DNA of 22,763 nt from Bacteroidales bacterium (lineage in GTDB: Bacteria; Bacteroidota; Bacteroidia; Bacteroidales; GCA-2748055): contig JANTFK010000004.1 in NCBI GenBank assembly GCA_024763595.1, forward strand, positions 1 to 22,763. Direction: 5' to 3'. The first letter of the stretch is position 1; each line of letters begins with the position of its first letter. The position numbers and the translations under genes were made by a program. Positions 15,196 through 22,578 of the stretch are shown here, in pieces. The notes beneath the pieces are model-generated. The model saw only the letters and a list, made by a program, of their open reading frames with translations. It made no database searches and was not told the origin of the DNA.

Positions 15196-16099
15196 GGATC
15201 TGTTGACGGATCCGAATGGCCAGGTCCGCCGAGAGCCTCATGGCTGACTGCCGGTCCAGGTGGTTTCCGTCAAAAGTCTGGTAATCCCTGAGAGAAAAGG
15301 GGATCCAGATGCCCCCTGCAGCTTTGAAGCGGTCCACAAACGCTGTTTCATTAAAGCCGCTCTTCTCCTGTTCCAGTTTCCAGATGGACCAGGCGGTGGG
15401 CGGCCGGAATCCCACCACATGAATTCCCATTCCGGTCCACCGGGCTGTAAAGCGGAGAAGCTCTCCGATCACCTCATCGCTCACTTTATTCTCCGTGAAT
15501 ATATCTTCATAAAACCTGGCAGAATAGCCGGTATCGGGCACGATCCAGGATGACTCCACCCATCCGTTGGTATGGTATGTGATCCGGTAGTTATCGGGCT
15601 TGCTCTTTCCGCTCAGCTTCCCGGCGAGTTCCGGCAGGTCGTAAGGGACAAAGAACTCTTCAACCCTGGAGAAGTAAAGGTTCTGCAATACCTCCTCTTT
15701 TTTCTTGCCCGTCTCCCACAGATAGTGGGCACACCTGGCAGCATTGGGAGTCAGGGAATGAGGAGAAATGCCCAGTACGATCACCTTTACATCAGAAGCC
15801 GTATCGAGCTTATTCTCCAGCCCCTCCAGGTAAGCATGGCAATAACCATTGGACCAGAAGGCATAGTTGTATGCTTCATATCCATCAAATTCAGCCTCAA
15901 AATGATCGGGTGAGATACCCCGGAAAACCCGGGAATCGCCCCCGAAAACCACCGGATACTGTTTCTTATTTGTAACCTTGCCGATCCAGTAGCGTTTTTT
16001 CCGTATCTCCTCCGAATCCATTTTATCCCTGAGAAAATAGAGCGGGATCGCCACCAGGGCAGTCAGTAAAAACAGATATGGTATCCTTCTTTTCAACAT
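15182..16099 (-). CDS. Membrane-anchored SGNH-hydrolase-like protein, MBOAT partner
   Basis: 305-residue protein with an N-terminal membrane anchor (about residues 5-23) and the rest probably outside the cytoplasmic membrane. FGGDSRVFRGI (52-61) gives a GDS motif with candidate nucleophile S56, and DGNHLD (277-282) gives the D-x-x-H pair D277/H280 near the C-terminus, both as in SGNH/GDSL enzymes. It starts 2 bases after the MBOAT gene, so the pair is co-expressed and likely co-functional, similar in logic to AlgI/AlgJ-AlgX, DltB/DltD or PatA/PatB, where the MBOAT passes an acyl group across the membrane and the partner transfers it to a polymer. The substrate is unknown. The C-terminal QQIPDLP and stop lie inside a 17-bp tandem repeat. 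Confidence 0.78.
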   Translation of the reverse strand: MLKRRIPYLFLLTALVAIPLYFLRDKMDSEEIRKKRYWIGKVTNKKQYPVVFGGDSRVFRGISPDHFEAEFDGYEAYNYAFWSNGYCHAYLEGLENKLDTASDVKVIVLGISPHSLTPNAARCAHYLWETGKKKEEVLQNLYFSRVEEFFVPYDLPELAGKLSGKSKPDNYRITYHTNGWVESSWIVPDTGYSARFYEDIFTENKVSDEVIGELLRFTARWTGMGIHVVGFRPPTAWSIWKLEQEKSGFNETAFVDRFKAAGGIWIPFSLRDYQTFDGNHLDRQSAMRLSADLAIRIRQQIPDLP

Positions 16100-16101
16100 G
16101 G

Positions 16102-17532
16102 TCAGAACTGGAAATAGATAAATACGTTACCCTCTCCCCGCAGGTAGATGCATGCCAGCAACATGATTAAGAGATAAAGCAGATCAGCAGCCCTTCTGTA
16201 GCGGACTGGCAGCAACAGGTGTGGCTTGAACCTGAAATAGGTGACCAGTTCTATTGCCAGGCTCACTCCCAGCCATATCATCCCGTTCCGGATCTCCGGG
16301 TTGAGTATAAAATCCCCGCCCCCTTTCCAGCTGAACATATCGGCCAGTATCTTGACTGCGTCCCCGTAACTTTCGGCCCGGAAGAAGACCCACCCGGCCA
16401 GTACCAGTACATTGGTGATCAGGATGGAGAGAAAGACTCCTCCCGGAAGTCGGCTCAGCTTCCGTGGCCACCGGGTCAACCTCTCCAGCGATATGTAGAA
16501 GGCATGCAATGCTCCCCAAATGACAAAGGTCCACGCAGCACCGTGCCACAGTCCGCTGACCACCATGGTGATCCACATAAAAATATGGGCATTCAACCTG
16601 CCCTTCCTGGAACCACCCAGCGGAATGTAGAGATAATCCCTGAACCATGTGGAGAGCGAGATATGCCACCTGTTCCAGAACTCCCTCAGGGAGCGGGAAT
16701 GGTAAGGATGGTTAAAGTTAATCCGGAAATGGAGCCCCATCCATTTGGCCAGTCCCCTGGCAATATCGGAATATCCGCTGAAATCGAAATAGATCTGGAA
16801 GGCAAAACCGATCATGACCATCCACCAGAAAGGAGCGTTGTCGGTCTGATGGATATTGGCAAACCCGGAATTTACCATCGGGGCAATATTATCGGCCAGC
16901 ACCACCTTCTTAAAATAGCCGATGATGATCAGTTTCAAACCGTTCCACCGCTCCGGTTCGTTGGTTGGCCGTAAATGCTTCAGCTGGGGCATCAGGTCCC
17001 TGGCCCTCACAATGGGCCCGGCCACCAGCTGGGGGAAGAGCGAAAGGTAGGCAAAAAAGTGCAGCACATTCCGGGTCGGTTTCAGCACTCCGCGGTATAC
17101 ATCAATGGTATAGCTCATGGATTGAAATGTGTAGAAGCTGATCCCCACCGGAAGCAATAGCATAAAACCCGGCACATTTTCCGCCAGGTGGCTTTCCATG
17201 CCCGCCAGGGCCAGTAAACGGTCCAGGTTCCCCGCAATAAAAGCGGAGTACTTAAAAACCGCCAGCGAACCCACATTGCCCAGGACAGAGAGCACCAGGA
17301 AGAGCTTCCTTCTTCCCGGATAACGGTAAATGCCCCGGGCCCCGAAATAATCGATAAACCCGCTTGCCAGGATCAGAAAAAGGAAACGCCAGTCCCACCA
17401 GCCATAAAAGAAAAAGGATGCTGCCACCAGGTATCCCCAGCGCAAATTGGGCTGTTGCAACCTCCTGATAAAATAGAGAAGTGAAAAGAAAATGGCTCCG
17501 AAAACAAGGAAAATAAATGAATTAAAAAGCAT
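16102..17532 (-). CDS. MBOAT-family O-acyltransferase (AlgI/DltB-like)
   Basis: Polytopic inner-membrane acyltransferase of 476 residues, with about ten hydrophobic segments. The family core is clear: KYSAFIAGNLDRLL, LLPVGISFYTFQSMSYTIDVYRG (126-148), FPQLVAGPIVRARDLMPQL (166-184), FDFSGYSDIARGLAKWMG (249-266), FWNRWHISLSTWFRDYLYIPLGG (285-307, H290) and MVVSGLWHGAAWTFVIWGALHA (323-344), with the invariant histidine H330. It probably moves acetyl or another short acyl group from a cytoplasmic donor to an extracytoplasmic acceptor with the SGNH protein that follows. No polysaccharide export genes accompany it, so polymer identity (exopolysaccharide, LPS or peptidoglycan) is open. An exact -7 box lies upstream; the gene is divergent from lemA. 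Confidence 0.93.
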   Translation of the reverse strand: MLFNSFIFLVFGAIFFSLLYFIRRLQQPNLRWGYLVAASFFFYGWWDWRFLFLILASGFIDYFGARGIYRYPGRRKLFLVLSVLGNVGSLAVFKYSAFIAGNLDRLLALAGMESHLAENVPGFMLLLPVGISFYTFQSMSYTIDVYRGVLKPTRNVLHFFAYLSLFPQLVAGPIVRARDLMPQLKHLRPTNEPERWNGLKLIIIGYFKKVVLADNIAPMVNSGFANIHQTDNAPFWWMVMIGFAFQIYFDFSGYSDIARGLAKWMGLHFRINFNHPYHSRSLREFWNRWHISLSTWFRDYLYIPLGGSRKGRLNAHIFMWITMVVSGLWHGAAWTFVIWGALHAFYISLERLTRWPRKLSRLPGGVFLSILITNVLVLAGWVFFRAESYGDAVKILADMFSWKGGGDFILNPEIRNGMIWLGVSLAIELVTYFRFKPHLLLPVRYRRAADLLYLLIMLLACIYLRGEGNVFIYFQF

Positions 17533-17563
17533 TCCCGGCAGATGTGGGTATTAAAAACTGAGC

Positions 17564-17571
17564 CAAAATTA
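17564..17571 (-). promoter_or_regulatory. Promoter -7 box for the MBOAT-SGNH pair (TAATTTTG)
   Basis: Exact TAnnTTTG match on the minus strand, 32 bases before the MBOAT ATG, giving a predicted leader of about 25 bases. No -33 element is evident. Confidence 0.5.
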
Positions 17572-17678
17572 ATATAATAATCCCCTTCATCGAATTTTCA
17601 CCGAAATTTTGCTTTTCCTGAAGAAGTTGCGTGCACATTTGTTAGTTTTACGTGTTATTAATGCATGAGTACATCAAA

Positions 17679-17686
17679 TATGTTTG
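17679..17686 (+). promoter_or_regulatory. Promoter -7 box for the lemA operon (TATGTTTG)
   Basis: Exact TAnnTTTG match about 105 bases before lemA. The implied leader of roughly 100 bases contains two inverted repeats. A TTTG at 17638-17641 is too far upstream to be its -33 element. Confidence 0.45.
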
Positions 17687-17727
17687 CTATTAAACGAACA
17701 TGATTAAAATGAATTCATGTGAGAGCG

Positions 17728-17783
17728 GAACGGTTATATCCGTTCTCAAATTTTCAAATAGAATGAAATTAAATTGAAAATTT
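17728..17783 (+). promoter_or_regulatory. Two inverted repeats in the lemA leader
   Basis: First hairpin: GAACGG (17728-17733) pairs with CCGTTC (17740-17745) around the loop TTATAT. Second: AAATTTTCAA (17748-17757) pairs perfectly with TTGAAAATTT (17774-17783) around 16 bases, ending 7 bases before the lemA ATG. They could be an RNA control element, a weak attenuator or protein-binding sites. I do not recognise a known riboswitch. Confidence 0.45.
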
Positions 17784-17790
17784 TAAACAG

Positions 17791-18381
17791 ATGAATAAAA
17801 AGAAGAGAACCTGGATCATTATCGCGGTTATTGTTCTGCTGGCCATCCTCTGGGGTGTGAAAAAGTACAATGGATTTGTGACCCTGGAAGAGGGGGTTAC
17901 CGGACAATGGGCCAATGTGGAGACCCAGTACCAGCGAAGAGCCGATCTGATTCCCAACCTGGTAAATACGGTAAAGGGCTATGCCGATTTTGAGCAGGAG
18001 ACACTTACACAGGTGATCGAGGCCCGGGCGAAGGCGACCAGTGTAACAGTCGACCCCTCCAACCTGAACCCCCAGTCCCTGGCTGCTTTCCAGGAGGCAC
18101 AGGACGGGTTAAGCTCGGCTCTTTCCCGGTTGCTGGTTACCGTTGAACGTTATCCCGACCTGAAAGCCAACCAAAACTTCATGGATCTGCAGCATCAACT
18201 GGAAGGGACCGAGAATCGCATTGCGGTTGAACGGCGAAAATTCAATGAGATCACCAGGGGATTCAATACCGCTATCAGGAAGTTCCCGGCCAGTATGGTA
18301 GCAGGGATCACGGGATTCGGGAAGAAAGGGTATTTTAAAGCAGCCACAGGTAGCGAAACAGCACCGGAAGTATCATTTTAA
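17791..18381 (+). CDS. lemA: LemA family protein
   Basis: 196-residue protein with one N-terminal membrane helix (about 8-22) after a lysine-rich start, then an all-alpha LemA domain. Family marks are KKYNGFVTLEEGV, WANVETQYQRRADLIPNLVNTVKGYA (40-65), LLVTVERYPDLKANQNFMDLQHQLEGTENRI and VERRKFNEITRGFNTAIRKFP. LemA proteins are conserved and widespread, but their molecular job is unclear. Two TPM-domain genes follow at once, a common arrangement in Bacteroidota. The gene leads the group and has a promoter box and two leader hairpins ahead of it. Confidence 0.94.
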   Translation: MNKKKRTWIIIAVIVLLAILWGVKKYNGFVTLEEGVTGQWANVETQYQRRADLIPNLVNTVKGYADFEQETLTQVIEARAKATSVTVDPSNLNPQSLAAFQEAQDGLSSALSRLLVTVERYPDLKANQNFMDLQHQLEGTENRIAVERRKFNEITRGFNTAIRKFPASMVAGITGFGKKGYFKAATGSETAPEVSF

Positions 18382-18385
18382 ACGA

Positions 18386-18829
18386 ATGAAAGCAATTAAT
18401 TTTTTCTCTGCCGGAGAAAAGGAACAGATTCTGTCAGCCGTAAAGGAGGCTGAACTGAATACTTCCGGGGAGATCAGGGTACATATTGACAACAATTGCA
18501 GGGAAGATGTGATGGACCGGGCCGCATGGTGGTTTGCAAAACTTAAGATGCACAGAACCGCGCAGCGGAACGGCGTCCTCTTTTACCTGGCAGTAAAGGA
18601 CCGCAAATTTGCCATCCTGGGGGATGCAGGGGTCAATGCAGTAACCGCAGATGACTTCTGGGATGCTATCAAAGAGAAGATGGCGGAGCATTTCTCGGAG
18701 GGAAGGTTTGCCACCGGCCTCAGTGAAGGTATCCGGATGGCGGGTGAGGCGCTGAAGCAGCATTTCCCCCACCAGGCAGATGATGTGAATGAATTGCCGG
18801 ACGAGATATCATTTGGAGGAGACACATGA
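18386..18829 (+). CDS. TPM-domain protein, cytoplasmic or peripheral form
   Basis: 147-residue protein consisting almost wholly of a TPM domain (formerly DUF477). FSAGEKEQILSAVKEAE is the first helix, NTSGEIRVHID follows as the first core strand, RNGVLFYLAVKDRKFAILGDAGVNA is the central sheet, and FWDAIKEKMAEHFSEGRFATGLSEGI ends the domain. There is no signal peptide or membrane segment, unlike its downstream paralogue. TPM domains have been linked to phosphatase activity in plant TLP18.3 and to photosystem II repair; the bacterial role is unsettled. It starts 4 bases after lemA and its stop overlaps the next ATG (ATGA). Confidence 0.88.
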   Translation: MKAINFFSAGEKEQILSAVKEAELNTSGEIRVHIDNNCREDVMDRAAWWFAKLKMHRTAQRNGVLFYLAVKDRKFAILGDAGVNAVTADDFWDAIKEKMAEHFSEGRFATGLSEGIRMAGEALKQHFPHQADDVNELPDEISFGGDT

Positions 18830-19635
18830 TGAAGAAAATTGCCCTGTCATACATACTAGTAATGGTACTGCTCTCCACGGGTATCAGTGCCACAGCGAAA
18901 CTTCCCGGGGACAAACTTCCGGTTCCGGACGCTCCCGCTTCATGGGTAAATGATTATGCCGGTGTGTTCAGTGCTGCCCAAGCGGCACAGCTGGACCGGA
19001 AACTGAGTGCCTTTGAAAACCGCACCTCCACCCAGATCTTTGTGGTCACCCTGGATGACAATGGAGGCTATCCCGCATCCATGCTGGCCCCCATGATCGG
19101 TGAAAAGTGGGGTGTGGGACAAAAAGGCAAAGATAACGGGATCGTTATCCTGGTGGATATGCAGGAACGGGATGTATTCATCTCCACCGGATACGGAAAT
19201 GAGGAGTTTGTGACCGATGCCCTCAGTGGGCGCATTGTGGATCATGAGATCCTCCCCAATTTCAAGAAGGGTGACTATTTTGCCGGAATTAACCAGGCCA
19301 CCGATGTGCTGATCTCCCTGCTGGACGGGAAATTCACAGCCGATGAGTACAAGAAGCAGACCGCTTCCCGGGGAGGTTCATCCATTGGCGGAGTTATTTT
19401 TTTGATCATTGTCTTTTCCATGCTTTTCGGCCGCTCCAGAAGAAGTACCGGAATGGGCCGGGGCAACCTGCCCTTCTGGATCGCCCTTGGAATGATGTCG
19501 GGAGGCCGGCACTCGGGGAGCTGGAACAACTTCTCCTCCGGTAGCGGAGGTTTTGGCGGTGGTGGCGGTTTTGGCGGATTCTCCGGTGGCGGAGGAGGAT
19601 CATTTGGCGGTGGCGGTGCCGGGGGAAGCTGGTAA
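18826..19635 (+). CDS. TPM-domain membrane protein with glycine-rich tail
   Basis: 269 residues: signal peptide to about residue 24, TPM domain about 38-168 (WVNDYAGVFSAAQAAQLDRKL, STQIFVVTL, KGKDNGIVILVDMQERDVFISTGYG, LPNFKKGDYFAGI), a membrane helix about 188-202, and a tail from 238 made of glycine with F, S and a final GGSW. The layout suggests the TPM domain lies outside the inner membrane and the tail inside. Glycine-rich ends finishing in GSW are usual in this family. The start overlaps the preceding TPM gene by 4 bases, implying coupled translation, and the CapA-type gene begins 2 bases after its stop. Confidence 0.92.
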   Translation: MMKKIALSYILVMVLLSTGISATAKLPGDKLPVPDAPASWVNDYAGVFSAAQAAQLDRKLSAFENRTSTQIFVVTLDDNGGYPASMLAPMIGEKWGVGQKGKDNGIVILVDMQERDVFISTGYGNEEFVTDALSGRIVDHEILPNFKKGDYFAGINQATDVLISLLDGKFTADEYKKQTASRGGSSIGGVIFLIIVFSMLFGRSRRSTGMGRGNLPFWIALGMMSGGRHSGSWNNFSSGSGGFGGGGGFGGFSGGGGGSFGGGGAGGSW

Positions 19636-19637
19636 AT

Positions 19638-20729
19638 ATGAAAAATCACAGCATTTTGAAAAAATACACCATCATCGTTGCCGGGTTGATCCTGGGCATG
19701 GCACTCACTGCCCAGGAGAAACGTCTCAGGGTACTCTTTACCGGTGATATCATGGGGCATGACTCCCAGATCGCATCGACCCTGGCCACCGGTGAGCCCG
19801 GCTACGATTACAAACCCTGCTTCCGCTATATCAGGCCCTACTTCCAGGAAGCTGACCTGGTTGTGGGCAACCTGGAAGTTACCCTGGCCGGACCGCCCTA
19901 TAAGGGATATCCTCATTTTTCCAGTCCCGACGAACTGGCCGATGCCTTACAGTGGGCCGGATTTGATCTGCTGCTCACTGCCAACAATCATGCCCTGGAC
20001 AGGGAAGCAGCAGGACTGGCACGCACCATCAATCAACTGGACAACAGGGGGTTATTTCACACAGGCACCTTTACGGGACCTGAGCAGCGGAAGCGCTACT
20101 ACCCCCTGGTGCTGGAAAAAAACGGGATCCGCATTGCATTGTTGAACTACACATACGGCACCAACGGACTGAAGGTACGGCCTCCTTTTATGATTAACCG
20201 GATCGATACAGTGCTCATGCGGCAGGATCTTCAGAAAGCTGTCACTGCCGGGCCCGATTTTATAGTAGTCACCATGCACTGGGGAGATGAGTATCAGATA
20301 AATGAAAGTCATCAACAGCGGAAACTCGCTTCATTCCTGTTCAGGCATGGCGCAGATGCCATTATCGGTTCACATCCGCACGTGGTACAACCCATCCGGG
20401 AGGATGGGAACGGACACCTGGTGGTTTACTCCATGGGAAACTTTATATCGAACCAGCGGGAGCGGTACAGGAATGGCGGGATCGCTGTTGAACTGGAACT
20501 GGTGAAGCGGGCTGACGGCACTGCCATACACAGCTATAACTACCTCCCCGTCTGGGTCTGGAAACCGGTTACAAAAAAAGGCACCGTGTTTACACTGGTG
20601 CCTGCCATGATGGATCCTTTCTCTATTTCAGAACCGGAAATGTCTGCCACAGACAGGGGAGACATGATCCGCTTTCTCGAGGATACAAGGCTCCGGCTGG
20701 GAGACGTGCCTATGCGTTCTCTTCACTGA
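19638..20729 (+). CDS. CapA-type metallophosphatase-fold protein (PGA_cap)
   Basis: 363-residue exported protein: the N-terminal hydrophobic signal ends near TAQ (residues 24-26). It has the metal-ligand pattern of the CapA/PgsA calcineurin-like family: TGDIMGHD (35-42), GNLEVTL (77-83), NNHALD (116-121), HWGDEY (214-219) and GSHPHVVQP (244-252). CapA proteins take part in poly-gamma-glutamate capsule making in Bacillus, but this family is broad, and no capB or capC gene is present, so a capsule role is not supported here. Spacing places it as the last gene of the lemA group. Its 3' end overlaps the convergent zinc-ribbon gene by 20 bases. Confidence 0.9.
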   Translation: MKNHSILKKYTIIVAGLILGMALTAQEKRLRVLFTGDIMGHDSQIASTLATGEPGYDYKPCFRYIRPYFQEADLVVGNLEVTLAGPPYKGYPHFSSPDELADALQWAGFDLLLTANNHALDREAAGLARTINQLDNRGLFHTGTFTGPEQRKRYYPLVLEKNGIRIALLNYTYGTNGLKVRPPFMINRIDTVLMRQDLQKAVTAGPDFIVVTMHWGDEYQINESHQQRKLASFLFRHGADAIIGSHPHVVQPIREDGNGHLVVYSMGNFISNQRERYRNGGIAVELELVKRADGTAIHSYNYLPVWVWKPVTKKGTVFTLVPAMMDPFSISEPEMSATDRGDMIRFLEDTRLRLGDVPMRSLH

Positions 20730-21477
20730 TCTGCGAATCAACCAGGATCCGTCCGCAGTATTCACAAACAATGATCTTCTTCCTGGAGGCTATATCCAGC
20801 TGCCGTTGCGGCGGGATCTTGTTAAAGCAACCCCCGCAGGAATCACGTTCCACCGGCACGACTGCCAGCCCGTTACGCGCATTTCCCCGGATCTTTTTAT
20901 AGGCTGTCAGAAGCCGTTCTTCAATGATCTCTTCCAGTTCGGCTGATTTCTTCTCCATCACATCCTCTTCCTTCCTGGTCTCTTCAACAATATCTTCCAG
21001 CTCCTTTTTCTTATTCTCCAGGTCCAGCTTCCGCTCTTCCAGTATGGTAGTAGATTCATCGATCACAACTTTCTTGTCATCTATCTGTGCGGAAAATTCC
21101 CTGATACGTTTTTCGCAGAGTTCAATCTCCAGTGCCTGGAACTCGATCTCCTTGGAGAGAGAATCGTATTCCCGGTTGTTCCTGACATTATTTTGTTGCT
21201 CCTGGTACTTCTTTATCAGTTCCTGTGCATTGGCGATCTCCTGTTTCTTACCGTTGATGGACTTCTCCAGGTTCTCAATATCATCATTGTATTTTGAAAC
21301 CCTGGTCTGCAGTCCTGCTATTTCATCCTCCAGGTCCTCTACCTCCAGTGGCAGCTCGCCGCGAAGGATCCTGATCTTATCTATTGCGGTATCAACCATT
21401 TGCAATTCATACAGTGCTTTCAACTTCTCGGCAACTGTCATCTCTGCAACCTCTGCGTTCTTGTTTGCTTTGGCCAT
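20710..21477 (-). CDS. Coiled-coil protein with C4 zinc ribbon (CdsZ/HP0958 type)
   Basis: 255-residue cytoplasmic protein. Residues about 15-195 are a long charged coiled coil, broken near 95-110 by NNVRNNREYDSLSKEIE, the conserved hairpin of this family. A C-terminal zinc ribbon follows, with ligands C214 and C217 (CGGC) and C238 and C241 (CEYC). Relatives include Helicobacter HP0958 (FlgZ), which binds flagellin mRNA and the sigma-54 factor, and chlamydial CdsZ. The function in Bacteroidota is not known, and flagella are not expected. It starts 3 bases after the Nif3 gene, so the two are in one transcription unit. Confidence 0.92.
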   Translation of the reverse strand: MAKANKNAEVAEMTVAEKLKALYELQMVDTAIDKIRILRGELPLEVEDLEDEIAGLQTRVSKYNDDIENLEKSINGKKQEIANAQELIKKYQEQQNNVRNNREYDSLSKEIEFQALEIELCEKRIREFSAQIDDKKVVIDESTTILEERKLDLENKKKELEDIVEETRKEEDVMEKKSAELEEIIEERLLTAYKKIRGNARNGLAVVPVERDSCGGCFNKIPPQRQLDIASRKKIIVCEYCGRILVDSQISEENA

Positions 21478-21480
21478 GAA

Positions 21481-22578
21481 CTAAAAATATTTAATTGGAT
21501 TTGTGTCTGTTTCCGATAAACGGACTGCAAATTTAGGGAATTTTTTCATAAGTAGATCATAAAAAAGATCCCTTGTAAACTGCTCACTTTCAAAATGACC
21601 CACATCCATCAGTACGATACGCCCGTCTGCTTCAAAAAACTGGTGATATTTCAGATCACCAGTGATAAACACATCCGCACCCACGGCTTTCGCCCTGCTG
21701 ATCAGAAAGCTGCCGGTTCCGCCACACAGGGCTATCTTCTTCACCGGCTTTCCCAGCAAAGCCGAATGCCTGATCACACCGGTCCCCAAACGGTCTTTCA
21801 GAAAACCCATAAACACCTCCTCATCCAGTGAAACCTCCAGTTCACCAGCCATACCCATTCCGCCCCGGTCGTACCTGTTATCCAGGGAATAGATATCATA
21901 GGCAACCTCCTCATAGGGATGGGCCCTGATCATGGCATCGACAACCCTGCCTGCCAGATGGGCAGGAACAATGGTCTCAATCCGGGTTTCCGGCTCCTGA
22001 TGCATGGTTCCCGGTGTACCCACATAAGGATCGCTCCCTTCGGAACCCCTGAAAGTGCCTGTACCCTCCAGGTTGAAACTGCACCGGTCATAGGCTCCGA
22101 TATGTCCGGCCCCTGCATCAAACATGGCCTGTCTCACCAGATCCCGTTGTTGATGCGGCACGAAGACCACTATCTTTTTTAATTGATCGCGCATGGGGTC
22201 CAGGATCTGCTGGTTTACCAGTCCCAGCCGGTTGGCCAGGGCACTGTTTACCCCACCGGCAATGGCATCAAAGTTGGTATGCCCGGAGTAAATGGCGATC
22301 TCCTTTTTGATGGCCAGGCGTACAATTTTTTCCGCCAGGCTTTTTCCCGTCACCGAATTGAGTCCCCCGAAAATAACCGGATGATGCGAAATAATCAGGT
22401 TAAACCCCAGATCATCAGCCTCATGCAAAACACCTTCCGTTACATCCAGTGCGATCAGTATTCCGGTTATTTCCATACCAGGATCACCTACCTGAAGTCC
22501 TGAATTATCGTATGATTCCTGAAATGTGAGTGGTGCCAGGCTCTCCAGGTAGCCGGTAATCTCCTTGATCTGCATCAT
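21481..22578 (-). CDS. Nif3-like dinuclear metal-centre protein
   Basis: 365-residue protein of the Nif3/YbgI/YqfO family, sometimes labelled GTP cyclohydrolase I type 2, though its real activity is unsettled. Metal-site motifs are ISHHPVIFGG (63-72, H65 and H66), SGHTNFDA (98-105, H100 and D104) and near the C-terminus VGHFESEQ with its H/E pair. The longer form holds a CutA-like insert between the halves (KKIVVFVPHQQRDLVRQAMFDAGAG and ETIVPAHLAGRVVDAMIRAHPYEEVAYD), as in YqfO, which explains its length against the roughly 250-residue YbgI. Two successive ATG codons (22578 and 22575) could start it; both overlap or touch the stop of the MerR gene (ATGA), suggesting translational coupling. 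Confidence 0.95.
   Translation of the reverse strand: MMQIKEITGYLESLAPLTFQESYDNSGLQVGDPGMEITGILIALDVTEGVLHEADDLGFNLIISHHPVIFGGLNSVTGKSLAEKIVRLAIKKEIAIYSGHTNFDAIAGGVNSALANRLGLVNQQILDPMRDQLKKIVVFVPHQQRDLVRQAMFDAGAGHIGAYDRCSFNLEGTGTFRGSEGSDPYVGTPGTMHQEPETRIETIVPAHLAGRVVDAMIRAHPYEEVAYDIYSLDNRYDRGGMGMAGELEVSLDEEVFMGFLKDRLGTGVIRHSALLGKPVKKIALCGGTGSFLISRAKAVGADVFITGDLKYHQFFEADGRIVLMDVGHFESEQFTRDLFYDLLMKKFPKFAVRLSETDTNPIKYF

Noticed and set aside
14519..15247. Open frame of 242 codons on the plus strand opposite hutU, running across the 17-bp repeat
   Set aside because: Antisense to hutU for most of its length, with no family resemblance; the extension is only the repeat being open in that frame.
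16219..16974. Open frame of 251 codons on the plus strand opposite the MBOAT gene
   Set aside because: Proline- and glutamine-rich shadow of a strongly conserved membrane protein on the other strand.
19540..19632. Low-complexity GGT/GGC-rich DNA as a sequencing or expansion artefact
   Set aside because: It encodes the glycine-rich tail usual in TPM-family proteins and ends in the expected GGSW, so it is a normal part of the gene.
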